Source: Lysobacter_K sp043738095 | Lineage (GTDB): Bacteria > Pseudomonadota > Gammaproteobacteria > Xanthomonadales > Xanthomonadaceae | Assembly (NCBI GenBank): GCA_043738095.1 | Contig: JAYSZI010000001.1 | Location: 1 to 64,000 of the forward strand | Length of the DNA stretch: 64,000 bases | Direction of reading: 5' to 3' | Shown here: one piece after another, positions 17,632 through 26,445 of the stretch | Position numbering within the stretch: the stretch's first letter is position 1 | Layout: each line of letters starts with the position of its first letter | Position numbers and translations under genes: made by a program | The notes under the pieces: generated by a model | What the model saw: only the letters and a program-made list of their open reading frames with translations | Told to the model about the DNA's origin: nothing | Database searches by the model: none

Positions 17632-19452
17632 TCACTGGATCGGCTGGTCCAGCATCAACTGACGGGTGAAACGCACGGGCGGTGAGCCGAACGACAGCAG
17701 CTTGTCGTGGTACGCCTTGATATTGAACTTCGCGCCTTCGCGTTGCTCGACCTCACGGCGCAGGTCGAGGTGCTCGCTGTAACCGACGAAGTAGGTCGGC
17801 AGTTGCGCCGACGTCAGCTGCGCGCGGGTCCACTTGCCGGCGGCCTCGCGCTCCTGCTGGAACGTGGTCTGCGTCATCAGTTTCATCGCGTCGTCGCGGC
17901 TCATGCCATCGACGTGGATGGCCTGGTCGAGCACGGCGTTGGCCATGGCGCGCAGCGCCCATTTGCGCTGGATCAACTGCATCAGCGGATCGCCGCCCAT
18001 GTAACCGGCATCGCTCATGATTTTCTCCGCATACATGCCCCAGCCCTCGATGAACGAGCCCGAGCCCAGCACCGCGCGCAGCGTCGACGGGTGCTTGTTG
18101 GAATGGGCGATCTGCAGGTAGTGGCCCGGCATCGCCTCGTGGATGCTGAGTTCATGGATCGAGCGGGTGTTGTATTCGCGCAGGAACGAATCGACCTGCG
18201 GCTGGCTCCACTCGTCAGGGATTGGCGAGACCGCATAGAACGTCTTCAGGCCCTTGTCGAGCGGGCCCGGCGAGTCGCAGTACGCGACCGCGACGCCGCG
18301 CTGGAATTCCGGCATCAGGATGATCTCGACCGGGGTTTCCGGCACGGTAACAAGGTTCTTTTCGCGCACGAACGCCGTGGCCTGCGCGGTCGATTGCTTG
18401 GCCAGTTCGACCACTTTGTCCCGCGCGGGGCGGTCGGCATAGGCCAGTTCCAACGCGGCCTCGATCACCGCCTGCTGCTGGGCGTCGTCCGGCGTTTCCG
18501 GCATCGCCTTGGGCGCGGTCGGCTTGCCGGTCAGCAGCGTGCGGGCGATGCCGTACATCTCGCTGCGGGTCTGCGCGATCGCAGCCTGCGCGCGCTGGCG
18601 GATGTCGGCGCGCGACAGCGGCGAGTTCAGGGCGAATGCCAGCTTCTCGTCGTACAACTTCTGGCCGATGCGGAACTCGCCCTTGGCACCCGGAACGAGG
18701 GTCTTGTCGAGCCAGGTCTGCTGCTCGGCGACGGCTTTCTTGAGGCCTGCGACCGCGGCGTCCAAGCGCTTGCGGTCGTCGCCGCTCAGTTGCGCCGCCT
18801 GCGACACGATCATGTCGTCGACGATGCTGAGCACGCCCGCGTGCTGCTTGGCGACGGTCTCAGCGTGGATCTTGGGCACCCGCGCCAGGTCCAGGTTCTC
18901 GCGCATCTGCGCAAACAACGCCGGGATCTTTTCCATGCGCGCGGTCGCGGATTTCAACCGTTGCGGCATCGGTGCGAACTCGCGCGCCATCAGCGTGTAC
19001 AGCGCGCCGCCAGCCAACTGGCTGTAGAGCTGTGGGTCCCATGACCAGCTCTGCAGGGTCTGCGTGGTCCAGATGTCGTAGCGCACCTGGTTGCGCAGGA
19101 TCGCCGCGTCGACCTGGTTCTCGCGCGAGAGTTTTCCGACATCGAGGGCGTCGAGCTCGGCCAGCATCTTCGTGTTGAAGTCGACGCCTCTCGTTCGGCC
19201 CGCGGTGCTGAAGTCGTCGATCTGGTCGTCAAAACGGTGATCGCCGGTCTGGGTCGCAGCTACCGGCTGCCATTGCAGCCAGCCATCGAGCCAGCGCTTG
19301 GACAGATCGGCGAAGCGCGCATCGGCCTGCGCGGTCGACGCGGCCGGACTAGAGCTTGCGGGAGTGGCCGGGGTTGACGTCGGCGTAGGCTGCGGCTGGC
19401 ACGCGGCGAGGGTGGCGATCAACAGGGCAACGGCGAGCGGGGAACGGCGCAT
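17632..19452 (-). CDS. DUF885 family lipoprotein
   Basis: 606 residues. Lipoprotein signal MRRSPLAVALLIATLAAC, then a proline/serine/threonine-rich linker and a long helical domain. The signature HELSIHEAMPGHYLQIAH, with HExxxHxxxxH-like spacing, resembles a zinc metallopeptidase centre and is typical of DUF885. These proteins are widespread in Xanthomonadales and are presumed periplasmic peptidases, without established substrate. The start at 19452 is fixed by the signal peptide; the open frame continues upstream without coding character. Confidence 0.92.
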   Translation of the reverse strand: MRRSPLAVALLIATLAACQPQPTPTSTPATPASSSPAASTAQADARFADLSKRWLDGWLQWQPVAATQTGDHRFDDQIDDFSTAGRTRGVDFNTKMLAELDALDVGKLSRENQVDAAILRNQVRYDIWTTQTLQSWSWDPQLYSQLAGGALYTLMAREFAPMPQRLKSATARMEKIPALFAQMRENLDLARVPKIHAETVAKQHAGVLSIVDDMIVSQAAQLSGDDRKRLDAAVAGLKKAVAEQQTWLDKTLVPGAKGEFRIGQKLYDEKLAFALNSPLSRADIRQRAQAAIAQTRSEMYGIARTLLTGKPTAPKAMPETPDDAQQQAVIEAALELAYADRPARDKVVELAKQSTAQATAFVREKNLVTVPETPVEIILMPEFQRGVAVAYCDSPGPLDKGLKTFYAVSPIPDEWSQPQVDSFLREYNTRSIHELSIHEAMPGHYLQIAHSNKHPSTLRAVLGSGSFIEGWGMYAEKIMSDAGYMGGDPLMQLIQRKWALRAMANAVLDQAIHVDGMSRDDAMKLMTQTTFQQEREAAGKWTRAQLTSAQLPTYFVGYSEHLDLRREVEQREGAKFNIKAYHDKLLSFGSPPVRFTRQLMLDQPIQ

Positions 19453-19508
19453 GTCGGATCTCGGAGCGGCGGACGAAGCGCCAAGAGTAAGCCCACGCCC
19501 GCCGGGCG

Positions 19509-20327
19509 TCATTCGCGTTCGGTGACGATGCGCTCGGGGCGGGTGTAGACGTTGATGGTCTCGCCGCGCGCGAATGCGACCAACGTGATGCCGGCCTGCT
19601 CGGCGATGCGGATCGCGAGGTCGGTCGGTGCAGAGATCGCGATCACCGCGGCGATGCCGGCGCTGGCGGCCTTGTGCACGATCTCGTACGACGCCCGCGA
19701 GGTGATGACGAGGAAGCCTCGGCTGCGGTCGATGCTCGCAGTGCTCCGGGCCATGGCGCCGATCAGTTTGTCGAGCGCGTTGTGGCGGCCGACGTCCTCG
19801 CGCACCAGCAACCCATCCGAGTGCACGAACCCGGCCGCGTGCACACCGCCACTGAGCGCATTGAGCGGCTGCTGCCCCCCCAGCGCCACCAGCGCGCTGC
19901 GGATTCTGGTCGTCGACACCCGGACACCCGCGCTTACCGTTGGTACCGGCCGCACCGCATCGCGCAGCGATTCGATCCCACACAAGCCGCAACCGCTGCG
20001 GCCTTCGAGATTACGCCGGCGGTGTTCGAGCGCGTCGTAGCGCGTCTGCGGAATCGCGCCGTGCAGGGCGACGCCGGCATCGCTGCGCACGATATCGACC
20101 AGGCGGAATTCGTCGGGGCTCGCGACCACGCCTTCGCTGAGGGCGAACCCGAGCGCGAAATCCTCGAGGTCGGAAGGCGTGGCCATCATCACCGCGAACG
20201 ATAGGCCGTTGTAGAGCAGCGCCACCGGGGTTTCGACCACGACAGCATCCTCGTGCTCGATGCGCGTCAGGCCGTGGATGCGCTGCGCGCGCAGCCGGCG
20301 CAGGCCGGTGCTCAGGTCGGTGTGCAC
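19509..20327 (-). CDS. fdhD: Formate dehydrogenase accessory sulfurtransferase FdhD
   Basis: 272 residues. The catalytic CGLCG motif (C113 and C116) corresponds to the E. coli FdhD cysteines that pass sulfur from IscS to the molybdenum cofactor. RVSTTRIRSAL, GGVHAAGFVHSDG and VREDVGRHNALDKLIG are family blocks. The start is GTG at 20327, overlapping the last 16 bases of the winged-helix gene. It belongs with the upstream molybdoenzyme, which it presumably activates. Confidence 0.96.
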   Translation of the reverse strand: MHTDLSTGLRRLRAQRIHGLTRIEHEDAVVVETPVALLYNGLSFAVMMATPSDLEDFALGFALSEGVVASPDEFRLVDIVRSDAGVALHGAIPQTRYDALEHRRRNLEGRSGCGLCGIESLRDAVRPVPTVSAGVRVSTTRIRSALVALGGQQPLNALSGGVHAAGFVHSDGLLVREDVGRHNALDKLIGAMARSTASIDRSRGFLVITSRASYEIVHKAASAGIAAVIAISAPTDLAIRIAEQAGITLVAFARGETINVYTRPERIVTERE

Positions 20328-20548
20328 AGCGCGCGGCCCTTGTCGGTGAGCCAGAGCACGGTGCGCGCGCCGTCGCGGCGTTGCTCGACTAGATCGAGGC
20401 CGTCAAAGCGCGGGTCGTCCCCGAGCGCCGCCAGCAGGCGCTGCAGTTCGCTCAAACCCAGGCCGAGGCGTTTGGCCAATCGGTGGATCGACTGCCCGTC
20501 TTCCTGCGCCAACGCGTGCAACAACGCCAGCGCCGCGTCCTCGCTCAT
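20312..20548 (-). CDS. Small winged-helix protein between ydeP-like and fdhD genes
   Basis: 78 residues: MSEDAALALLHALAQEDGQ, a helix-turn-helix-like stretch QSIHRLAKRLGLGLSELQRLLAALG, and a wing-like TVLWLTDKGRALC. This looks like a MarR/ArsR-type winged helix reduced to its DNA- or protein-binding core. Its ATG overlaps the molybdoenzyme stop (ATGA) and its stop lies inside fdhD, so all three are translated together. It may be a regulator or a maturation chaperone; which is unknown. Confidence 0.8.
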   Translation of the reverse strand: MSEDAALALLHALAQEDGQSIHRLAKRLGLGLSELQRLLAALGDDPRFDGLDLVEQRRDGARTVLWLTDKGRALCTPT

Positions 20549-22833
20549 GAGGCGAGCGTGGCCGCGCTGCGGCTCAATCGAACCGGGATCGATTTGGAGG
20601 CGGGGGTGCGGGCACGCTCGGCAAAGCTGCCCAGCGGCACCAAGGCGTTGGTCTCCGGGAAGTAGCTCGCCAGGCATCCCGGTGGGATGTCGTATTCGAC
20701 CAGCTGGAAACCCGTCGCCGTGCGCTCGCCATCGCTCCAGACCGAGGTGATGTCGACCTGCTCGCCCGCGACGTAGCCATGGCGTTGCAGGTCCGCGGTG
20801 GAGATGAAGCACACCCGTCGCGTGCCGTGCACGCCGCGGTAGCGATCGTCGAGGCCGTAGATCGTGGTGTTGTACTGGTCGTGGGAGCGCACCGTCATCA
20901 GCGTGAACGGCGATGGGTTCGCGGGCGCCGCGGAGTGCCCGGGAAGGGCCGTTGCAGGCCGCGCAGCAACGCCGAGGGGATGGCAGAAAAACCCCGCCTT
21001 GCCGCTCGCGGTCGGAAACACCCGATCGCGCGCGGGGTGATGCAGATGGAAGCCGCCTGGCACGTGCACGCGCGCATTGAAATCCTCGAAACCAGCAACG
21101 ACCTGCGCGATCTTGTCGCGGATGCGGTCGTAGTCTTCGATCAATGCCAGCCATGGCGTCTTGCTGCGCGGCAATGTCAGCGCGGCGAGGCGGGCGACGA
21201 TCGCGGGCTCCGACAGCAAGTGCTCCGACGCCGGCGGATTCATGCCCGACGACAGGTGCACCATGCTCATCGAATCCTCGACCGTGACCGCTTGCGGGCC
21301 ACCGGCCTGCAGGTCGATCTCGGTCCGGCCCAGGCACGGCAGGATCAGGGCCTCGCGCCCGTGCACCAGATGCGAGCGGTTGAGCTTGGTGCTCACGTGC
21401 ACGGTCAACGCGCAGCGCCGCAGCGCCGCGTGCACGCGCGCGCTGTCGGGCGTGGCGGCGGCGAAGTTGCCCCCCATCGCGAAGAACACCTTGCCGCGGC
21501 CATCGTGCATCGCCTCGATCGCGCCGACCGTGTCGAAGCCGTGCGCGCGCGGGGGCGCAAAATCGAAGGCGCCGGCGAGGCGGTCGAGGAAGTCGTCCGC
21601 CATCTTTTCGTGAATGCCCATCGTGCGGTCGCCCTGCACGTTGGAGTGGCCGCGCACCGGGCACGGGCCGGCGCCGGGTTTGCCGATATTGCCGCGCAGC
21701 AGCAACAGGTTGTTGAGCATCTGGATCGTGGCGACGCTGCGATGGTGCTGGGTGATGCCCATGCCCCAGCACAGGATCGTGGTGTCGCTGTCGATGTAGA
21801 CCTGAGCAGCCTGTTCCAGCGCGGCGCGCGCGAGGCCGGATTCGCGTTCGATGTCGGCCCAGTCGACCGCGCGCATCGCCGCCGCGAACGACTCGAAGCC
21901 GCTGCTGTAGTCACGCACGAACGCATGGTCCAACGCGTCGCGTTCGATTACGAGCTTGCACAACGCCGTCGCCACCGCGAGGTCGCCGCCGATCCGCGGC
22001 TGGTAGTAGTGCGTGGTCAGGCGGACGCCATCACTTAGCATGTCGGCCGGCGATTTCGGGTCGGAGAAGCGCTCCAACCCGCGCTCGCGCAGCGGATTGA
22101 ACGTGACGATGCGTGCGCTGCGTTTGGCTGCGCTGCGCAGCTCGCCGAGCATGCGCGGGTGATTGGTGCCGGGATTCTGGCCGAAGATGAAAATGGCGTC
22201 GGCCAGTTCGAAGTCGTCGAGCGTGACCGAGCCCTTGCCGCTGCCGATCTGCTCGGTCATCGCCACGCCCGAGGGTTCGTGGCACATGTTCGAGCAGTCG
22301 GGCAGGTTGTTGGTGCCGAACTCACGCACGAACAACTGGTACAGGAACGCGGCCTCGTTGGACGTGCGCCCTGAGGTATAGAAGATCGCCTCGTCCGGGG
22401 ACGCCAGCGCATGGAGCGCCGCCGCGATCCGGGCGAACGCCGCGTCCCAGGCGATCGGCAGGTAGCGATCGCTGGCGACGTCGTACGCCATCGGTTCGGT
22501 CAGGCGACCTTGCGCTTCGAGGAATTGATCGTCCCGTTGTGCCAGCGATGCCAGCGAGTGCTCGGCGAAAAATTCGCGCGTGAGGCGTTTGGACGTGGCC
22601 TCGTGGGCGACCGCCTTGACGCCGTTCTCGCAGAACTCAAATGTCGAATGGGCATTGCGGTCGGGCCAGGCGCAGCCGGGGCAATCGAAACCACGCGGTT
22701 GGTTGGTGCGCAGCAGGGTGTTGGCGCCCTTTAGCACGACGTGCTGCTCGCGCAACGCCTGCCACGAGCTCTTCAACGCATCCAGGCCGCCCGCAGGCTT
22801 GCTGTAAGGCTCGATTTTCTTGCGGTCGGTCAT
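20545..22833 (-). CDS. YdeP-like molybdopterin oxidoreductase (FdhF family)
   Basis: 762 residues. N-terminal GFDCPGCAWPD and the NMCHEPSG block (about 205-212) are typical of the YdeP group. FIFGQNPGTNHPRMLGEL, LLLRGNIGKPGAGPCPVRGHSNVQGDRTMG and the C-terminal molybdopterin-dinucleotide domain (VRSHDQYNTTIYGLDDRYRGV) identify a DMSO-reductase-superfamily enzyme. E. coli YdeP is linked to acid resistance; the true substrate is unknown. The start at 22833 gives the family N-terminus MTDRKKIEPY. The following fdhD presumably sulfurates its cofactor. Confidence 0.93.
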   Translation of the reverse strand: MTDRKKIEPYSKPAGGLDALKSSWQALREQHVVLKGANTLLRTNQPRGFDCPGCAWPDRNAHSTFEFCENGVKAVAHEATSKRLTREFFAEHSLASLAQRDDQFLEAQGRLTEPMAYDVASDRYLPIAWDAAFARIAAALHALASPDEAIFYTSGRTSNEAAFLYQLFVREFGTNNLPDCSNMCHEPSGVAMTEQIGSGKGSVTLDDFELADAIFIFGQNPGTNHPRMLGELRSAAKRSARIVTFNPLRERGLERFSDPKSPADMLSDGVRLTTHYYQPRIGGDLAVATALCKLVIERDALDHAFVRDYSSGFESFAAAMRAVDWADIERESGLARAALEQAAQVYIDSDTTILCWGMGITQHHRSVATIQMLNNLLLLRGNIGKPGAGPCPVRGHSNVQGDRTMGIHEKMADDFLDRLAGAFDFAPPRAHGFDTVGAIEAMHDGRGKVFFAMGGNFAAATPDSARVHAALRRCALTVHVSTKLNRSHLVHGREALILPCLGRTEIDLQAGGPQAVTVEDSMSMVHLSSGMNPPASEHLLSEPAIVARLAALTLPRSKTPWLALIEDYDRIRDKIAQVVAGFEDFNARVHVPGGFHLHHPARDRVFPTASGKAGFFCHPLGVAARPATALPGHSAAPANPSPFTLMTVRSHDQYNTTIYGLDDRYRGVHGTRRVCFISTADLQRHGYVAGEQVDITSVWSDGERTATGFQLVEYDIPPGCLASYFPETNALVPLGSFAERARTPASKSIPVRLSRSAATLAS

Positions 22834-22902
22834 CGCGAATGCCTGCGCTGCAACTCTCGGCATCATAGCGCCGGGCCACAACGGCCTGCCGTTCGAGTAC
22901 CG

Positions 22903-23211
22903 CTAGCTGTTGTCGTGCCAGTCCTCGTCGGACTCGAACTCGACCAGCACGTCCAGATCGAACGCTAGCGCCTCGACCGCTTCGCGCACTTTGTTGGCAG
23001 TGGCCAGATTCGGCGCGTCGATTTCGAGTTCATGCGCGGCCGGTCCGCCGATGTCGCTGAGGCCGGCGGAACTGGAGTCGGCATCGTCCATGCGTGGCAT
23101 CAGGTCGGCGACTTCTTCGACGTGTTCGACGCCATCGATACTGGTCAGCAGATTGCCGATGGCGCGGGCGTCGCCTTCGCTGCCGGTCACGCGCAAGCGC
23201 ATCAGGGCCAT
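22903..23211 (-). CDS. Conserved hypothetical acidic protein
   Basis: 102 residues, soluble and acidic. MALMRLRVTGSEGDARAIGNLLTSIDGVEHVEEVADLMP looks like the first beta-alpha-beta of a ferredoxin-like/ACT-like fold, and HELEIDAPNLATANKVREAVEALAFDLDV like the second. An aspartate/serine-rich loop lies between. I know similar proteins from xanthomonads but no function. GAGG eight bases upstream supports the start. It is divergent from speG. Confidence 0.78.
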   Translation of the reverse strand: MALMRLRVTGSEGDARAIGNLLTSIDGVEHVEEVADLMPRMDDADSSSAGLSDIGGPAAHELEIDAPNLATANKVREAVEALAFDLDVLVEFESDEDWHDNS

Positions 23212-23326
23212 GGAGAAAACCTCGGTAGGGGAACTGGACTCAGGCTAGGCAGCGCGCGGATAAGGTGGCGTGATGGCGCGCGCTTCGGACGATGAATGCG
23301 CGGTGTGAATCGGGTAGGGTCTGCGC

Positions 23327-23890
23327 ATGGACCTCAGCCCTCACACCCCTAATGTTGACTCGGTGCAAACCAGCGTGACCCTGCGCCCACTGGAGCGTGG
23401 CGACCTGCACTTCGTCCACGTGCTCAATAACAACCGCAGCATCATGGGCTATTGGTTCGAGGAGCCCTACGAGTCATTCGTCGAGCTCGAAGAACTCTAT
23501 CGCAAGCACATTCATGACCAGTCCGAACGACGCTTTATCATCGAGGACGACCGTGGTGAGCGCGTCGGTCTGGTCGAGCTGGTCGAGATCGACCACCTGC
23601 ACCGGCGTGGTGAGTTCCTGATCATGATCTCGCCCGAACAACAGGGCCGCGGCTACGCCAAGGCGGCCACCCGGCTGGCGATCAACTACGCATTCCGCAT
23701 GTTGAACCTCTACAAGTTGTACTTGCTCGTCGATGTCGACAACGCCCGTGCAATCCGCGTATACGAGGGCGCGGGTTTCCGCCGCGAGGGTGTTCTGGTC
23801 GACGAATTCTTCAGCGACGGCCGCTACCGCAGCGTGCTGCGCATGTGTCTGTTCCAACATGAAGTGCTGGCGGGCACCGACTCGGGGTGA
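23327..23890 (+). CDS. speG: Spermidine N(1)-acetyltransferase SpeG
   Basis: 187 residues that match E. coli SpeG over nearly the whole length, for example YWFEEPYESFVELEELYRKH, IHDQSERRFIIEDD, GLVELVEIDHLHRRGEF and LNLYKLYLLVDVDNARAI. The QGRGYAKAA stretch is the acetyl-CoA loop. SpeG acetylates spermidine/spermine and relieves polyamine toxicity; the E. coli enzyme is an allosteric dodecamer. About 13 extra residues precede the E. coli-like start. It stands alone. Confidence 0.96.
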   Translation: MDLSPHTPNVDSVQTSVTLRPLERGDLHFVHVLNNNRSIMGYWFEEPYESFVELEELYRKHIHDQSERRFIIEDDRGERVGLVELVEIDHLHRRGEFLIMISPEQQGRGYAKAATRLAINYAFRMLNLYKLYLLVDVDNARAIRVYEGAGFRREGVLVDEFFSDGRYRSVLRMCLFQHEVLAGTDSG

Positions 23891-23997
23891 TGGCGTTTGG
23901 CGTGGGTTCGTAGGGTCAGCCTCGCATTACGCGCGGCGGGCCGAGCGCGATTCCGCAGCGCGAGCGCGCGACGCTACGAGCGCGGGAACGTTTTCGC

Positions 23998-24118
23998 TTC
24001 GAGCGTGATGCACGTGGCACTTCGTAAGGTGACTTCCGTCATGCGGTCCGATGGACGTCTGACTGCGAGCGTGATGGCTGTTGCAGTCGTAAAGGTGACG
24101 GCCATCGCATGCAAAAAA
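23998..24118. repeat. Two imperfect direct repeats, 66-base period
   Basis: CGAGCGTGATG at 24000 and again at 24066 begins two related ~46-base units that share CGTAA and GGTGAC blocks and both end ..ATGC. Read on the minus strand they give two related ~22-residue segments (AVTFTTATAITL and EVTLRSATCITL). Confidence 0.5.
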
Positions 24119-24207
24119 CCCTTTGAAATTCCCTGTTTTCTAGCTGCAAGCGGTGGCGTTAAACATCTGCCATGCGCGTCACGGTTGCTCTCATGTTCTG
24201 AGTACGT

Positions 24208-24225
24208 TGTGCGATCCATCGCACA
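24208..24225. promoter_or_regulatory. Perfect dyad TGTGCGAT-CC-ATCGCACA
   Basis: Two 8-base arms around a two-base centre, 61 bases before the start of the exported-protein gene. The TGTG-N10-CACA spacing is two bases longer than in a CRP site. A degenerate version lies before the lipoprotein gene at 5314. Confidence 0.5.
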
Positions 24226-24285
24226 CAAACGGCGCCGGCCGACGCGCAACGTGTAGCCATCCCCACCGGGGCAAGGCGAAACGAG

Positions 24286-24642
24286 ATGACCAGGTCGACC
24301 GAAACTGTAGTTGCTACCAAGGCTTCGGCTCCCCTGGAAACTTCGCGCGTTGCTATCGCCGCCCGCTCGATTGGTGCCACCGGCGCCATGCGGAAAGGGA
24401 CGATGAGTCTGGTCGCAGCACTCGCGTTGATCCTGTCGGCCTCACCGGTGTTGGCCGAGTCGACGCAGGCAAGCGGCGATCAGGCGGTCAAAGCCAGCGC
24501 CGCACTGAACTTCCGCATCGTCATCCCGGAGACCCTGCACTTCGACTCGCAAGCGCAGCGCCGCGCCCGGTCGCAGGCGTTCATCAGCCGTACCACCCAG
24601 GCGCTCGAAGGCCGCATGCTGGTGACTGTCGCCCGTCCGTAA
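24286..24642 (+). CDS. Small exported protein of unknown function
   Basis: 118 residues. A long N-region with arginine/lysine precedes the hydrophobic stretch SLVAALALILSASPVLAES (41-59), which ends in a clean signal-peptidase site. The mature part is about 60 residues and contains ALNFRIVIPETLHFDS. Internal ATGs at 24388 and 24403 would give a normal-length signal peptide and are alternative starts; AAGG upstream of 24286 favours the first. No family recognised. The dyad at 24208-24225 suggests specific regulation. Confidence 0.65.
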   Translation: MTRSTETVVATKASAPLETSRVAIAARSIGATGAMRKGTMSLVAALALILSASPVLAESTQASGDQAVKASAALNFRIVIPETLHFDSQAQRRARSQAFISRTTQALEGRMLVTVARP

Positions 24643-24731
24643 GCAGAGGCAACGACGCGCGCCGTGGGTCTAACGTGGCGTGCCCGCTTTAGAGCTGATG
24701 GGCTGGCCCACTGGAACTCACTACCTAAACC

Positions 24732-25664
24732 TCAGGTCTTGCTTGGCGCGCGAGCGGGCAACGGCACATTGCACAGATCGATGTGCCCGGCCGGTTGCTT
24801 ATACCAGTCGTCGCGCCGGTTGCGCCGCGCCTCCACCAACTCCTTGAACAACGGCGTGTCGGTACGCAGCAGCTCCAGCGCAACGCGCTCGGCTTCGGGG
24901 ACGTCGGCGGCCAGGCGGATCGATTTGATCGCGGCGCGTTGCTCGGGCTTCTCGTAGAAGCCGAGCGGGCCGGTGCCGCGTGGCAGCACCGACAACCATT
25001 CCATGCCCTGCACGACGCGGCCGACCACGGTGATGTTGCGGTCGAGCTGGCGTGGCGACTGCCCGGTCACAACATAGAGCTCGGTGCCATTACTGGAATC
25101 GGCAGCGACGTCGCGGCCGGCGCCGACCGCGCCGTAGCAATGCGAAAGCCAGGCGGTTTTCGCCTTGGGATCGCGTGCGGCAGGGAAACCGTCGACGAAA
25201 CCGACCTGCGGCGCCCAGCCGTCCTTGTCGGGCAGCGCGGTGAACGTCAGTCCCGGGCTCGCTCGGGCGAACTCGGCGGGCAGTTTGGCGGCGGCGCCAC
25301 CAAGCGGCTTGCGCTGTTTGTCATCCTCGGCCGGATCGCCCCACTGCACGACGAAATTGTCCTGCGAGCGGTTGATGCTCAGCCCATTCCAGTACCCCTC
25401 GTGGGCGAGCGTGCGGATGTTCGCCACGTGTTGCGGCGCAAACGCGGGCGCCAGTTCAATCACGACGCGGCCACCGGCCCGTTCGAGTTCGACATACAGC
25501 GTGTTCAACGGGTCCAATGCGCGCCAGTCGCCGGGCTTGGATGCGTCCAGGATTTCCTGCATCGATTTCGCTTTGGCGCGCGTGGCCTCCGGTGGCGCGG
25601 CAAGCGACGGTGCAGCGAGCCCGGCGGCGATCAACAGCGGGAGGAAGGCTTGAATCGGACGCAT
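24732..25664 (-). CDS. Exported cyclophilin-type peptidyl-prolyl isomerase
   Basis: 310 residues. Signal peptide MRPIQAFLPLLIAAGLAAPSLA. The cyclophilin-like domain follows: RVVIELAPAFAPQHVANIRTLAHEGYWNGLSINR, NFVVQWGDP, a variant of the FARASPGLTF region, and NGTELYVVTGQSPRQLDRNITVVGRVVQGMEWL. It is longer than a minimal cyclophilin (about 165 residues) because of inserted loops and a C-terminal extension. Probably assists folding in the periplasm. Some usual active-site residues are replaced, so catalytic power is uncertain. Confidence 0.9.
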   Translation of the reverse strand: MRPIQAFLPLLIAAGLAAPSLAAPPEATRAKAKSMQEILDASKPGDWRALDPLNTLYVELERAGGRVVIELAPAFAPQHVANIRTLAHEGYWNGLSINRSQDNFVVQWGDPAEDDKQRKPLGGAAAKLPAEFARASPGLTFTALPDKDGWAPQVGFVDGFPAARDPKAKTAWLSHCYGAVGAGRDVAADSSNGTELYVVTGQSPRQLDRNITVVGRVVQGMEWLSVLPRGTGPLGFYEKPEQRAAIKSIRLAADVPEAERVALELLRTDTPLFKELVEARRNRRDDWYKQPAGHIDLCNVPLPARAPSKT

Positions 25665-26070
25665 CGGGGGTTCTCCGGGGGTGTCGGTCGAGTGTAGGGC
25701 ATCGACTATGGATCCAGTCCGAGAGCGCCTTTGCCGCGGTGCACGTGAGCCTTAATGCCTGTCATGCGTCCAGCCATGCCTAACGTCCCGGTTGCAACCC
25801 GAGCCGGGGGATCCGCGTGGTCGCAAGGACGCGCAGGCGCACCACGTCGGCGGCTGAGTAGGGCCGTTTCGATGCCGGCCAGGGCGGCGGTGTGACCAGT
25901 CGTGTTGGCCGCGGCAGCCGGTTTTTCCTGACGCCGCGAAGCCGGACGGCTGAGAGTCGATGCGCCGGAGCACGGTGGCTTTGGGCCTTACTCCAGCCAC
26001 GGTTACTAATGGCATGGGCACTATAGCGAAGTGAGTAGTACTGTTGCCTCAAGATTAGTGAGGCGGGGCC
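25665..26070. other. 406-base divergent intergenic region (cyclophilin / padR)
   Basis: No gene seen. Open frames on the minus strand are rich in R, P and S and have no family features. The right end carries the leader of the padR gene with the dyad at 26046-26064. Confidence 0.5.
26046..26064 (+). promoter_or_regulatory. Dyad GCCTCA-N7-TGAGGC before padR
   Basis: Six-base arms seven bases apart, directly before the padR start. The right arm reaches into the purine-rich ribosome binding region (TGAGGCGGGG), so it could be an operator or a leader hairpin. Confidence 0.35.
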
Positions 26071-26445
26071 ATGACCGAGTTCGACATCCATATCCGCAAG
26101 TTCCAGAAAGAGCTCAGTGCCGGCACCGTATCGCTGGCGCTACTGGCGGTGTTGGCCGCGGCCGACGAGCCGATGTATGGCTACCAGATCGCCAAGCGGC
26201 TGGAGCAGCAAGGCGAGGGCGTGCTGAGCGGTAAGCAGAGCGCGCTGTACCCGGTGCTGCGCAATCTCAGCGCGGCCGGGCTGCTCGACAGCCATATCGA
26301 GCCGTCCGATGCGGGCCCGCCGCGCCGCTACTACCACATCACTGCGAACGGGCAGGGGGTCCTGCGTGAATGGACCACCGCCTGGCGCGCCACCCGTGAT
26401 TCCGTCGATTCCGTCCTTGAAGGGCTGCCCCATGAACGCACCTGA
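26071..26445 (+). CDS. PadR-family transcriptional regulator
   Basis: 124 residues. The winged-helix domain reads VSLALLAVLAAADEPMYGYQIAKRLEQQGEGVLSGKQSALYPVLRNLSAAGLL, followed by PPRRYYHITANGQGVLREW, the PadR wing and terminal helix. The YGYQIAKRL and LYPVLRNL motifs are diagnostic. Its last 14 bases overlap the sensor-like gene, so both are made together. PadR proteins of this size usually repress their own operon and release on ligand binding. Confidence 0.93.
   Translation: MTEFDIHIRKFQKELSAGTVSLALLAVLAAADEPMYGYQIAKRLEQQGEGVLSGKQSALYPVLRNLSAAGLLDSHIEPSDAGPPRRYYHITANGQGVLREWTTAWRATRDSVDSVLEGLPHERT

Larger units (their letters stand above)
23891..24285. other. 395-base region between speG and an exported-protein gene
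   Basis: It holds the imperfect direct repeats, an A-rich run near 24113-24118 and the dyad at 24208-24225. Open frames exist on both strands, but none has a ribosome binding site or a known family; the minus-strand frame carrying the repeats is the only one with coding-like character. Confidence 0.45.
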
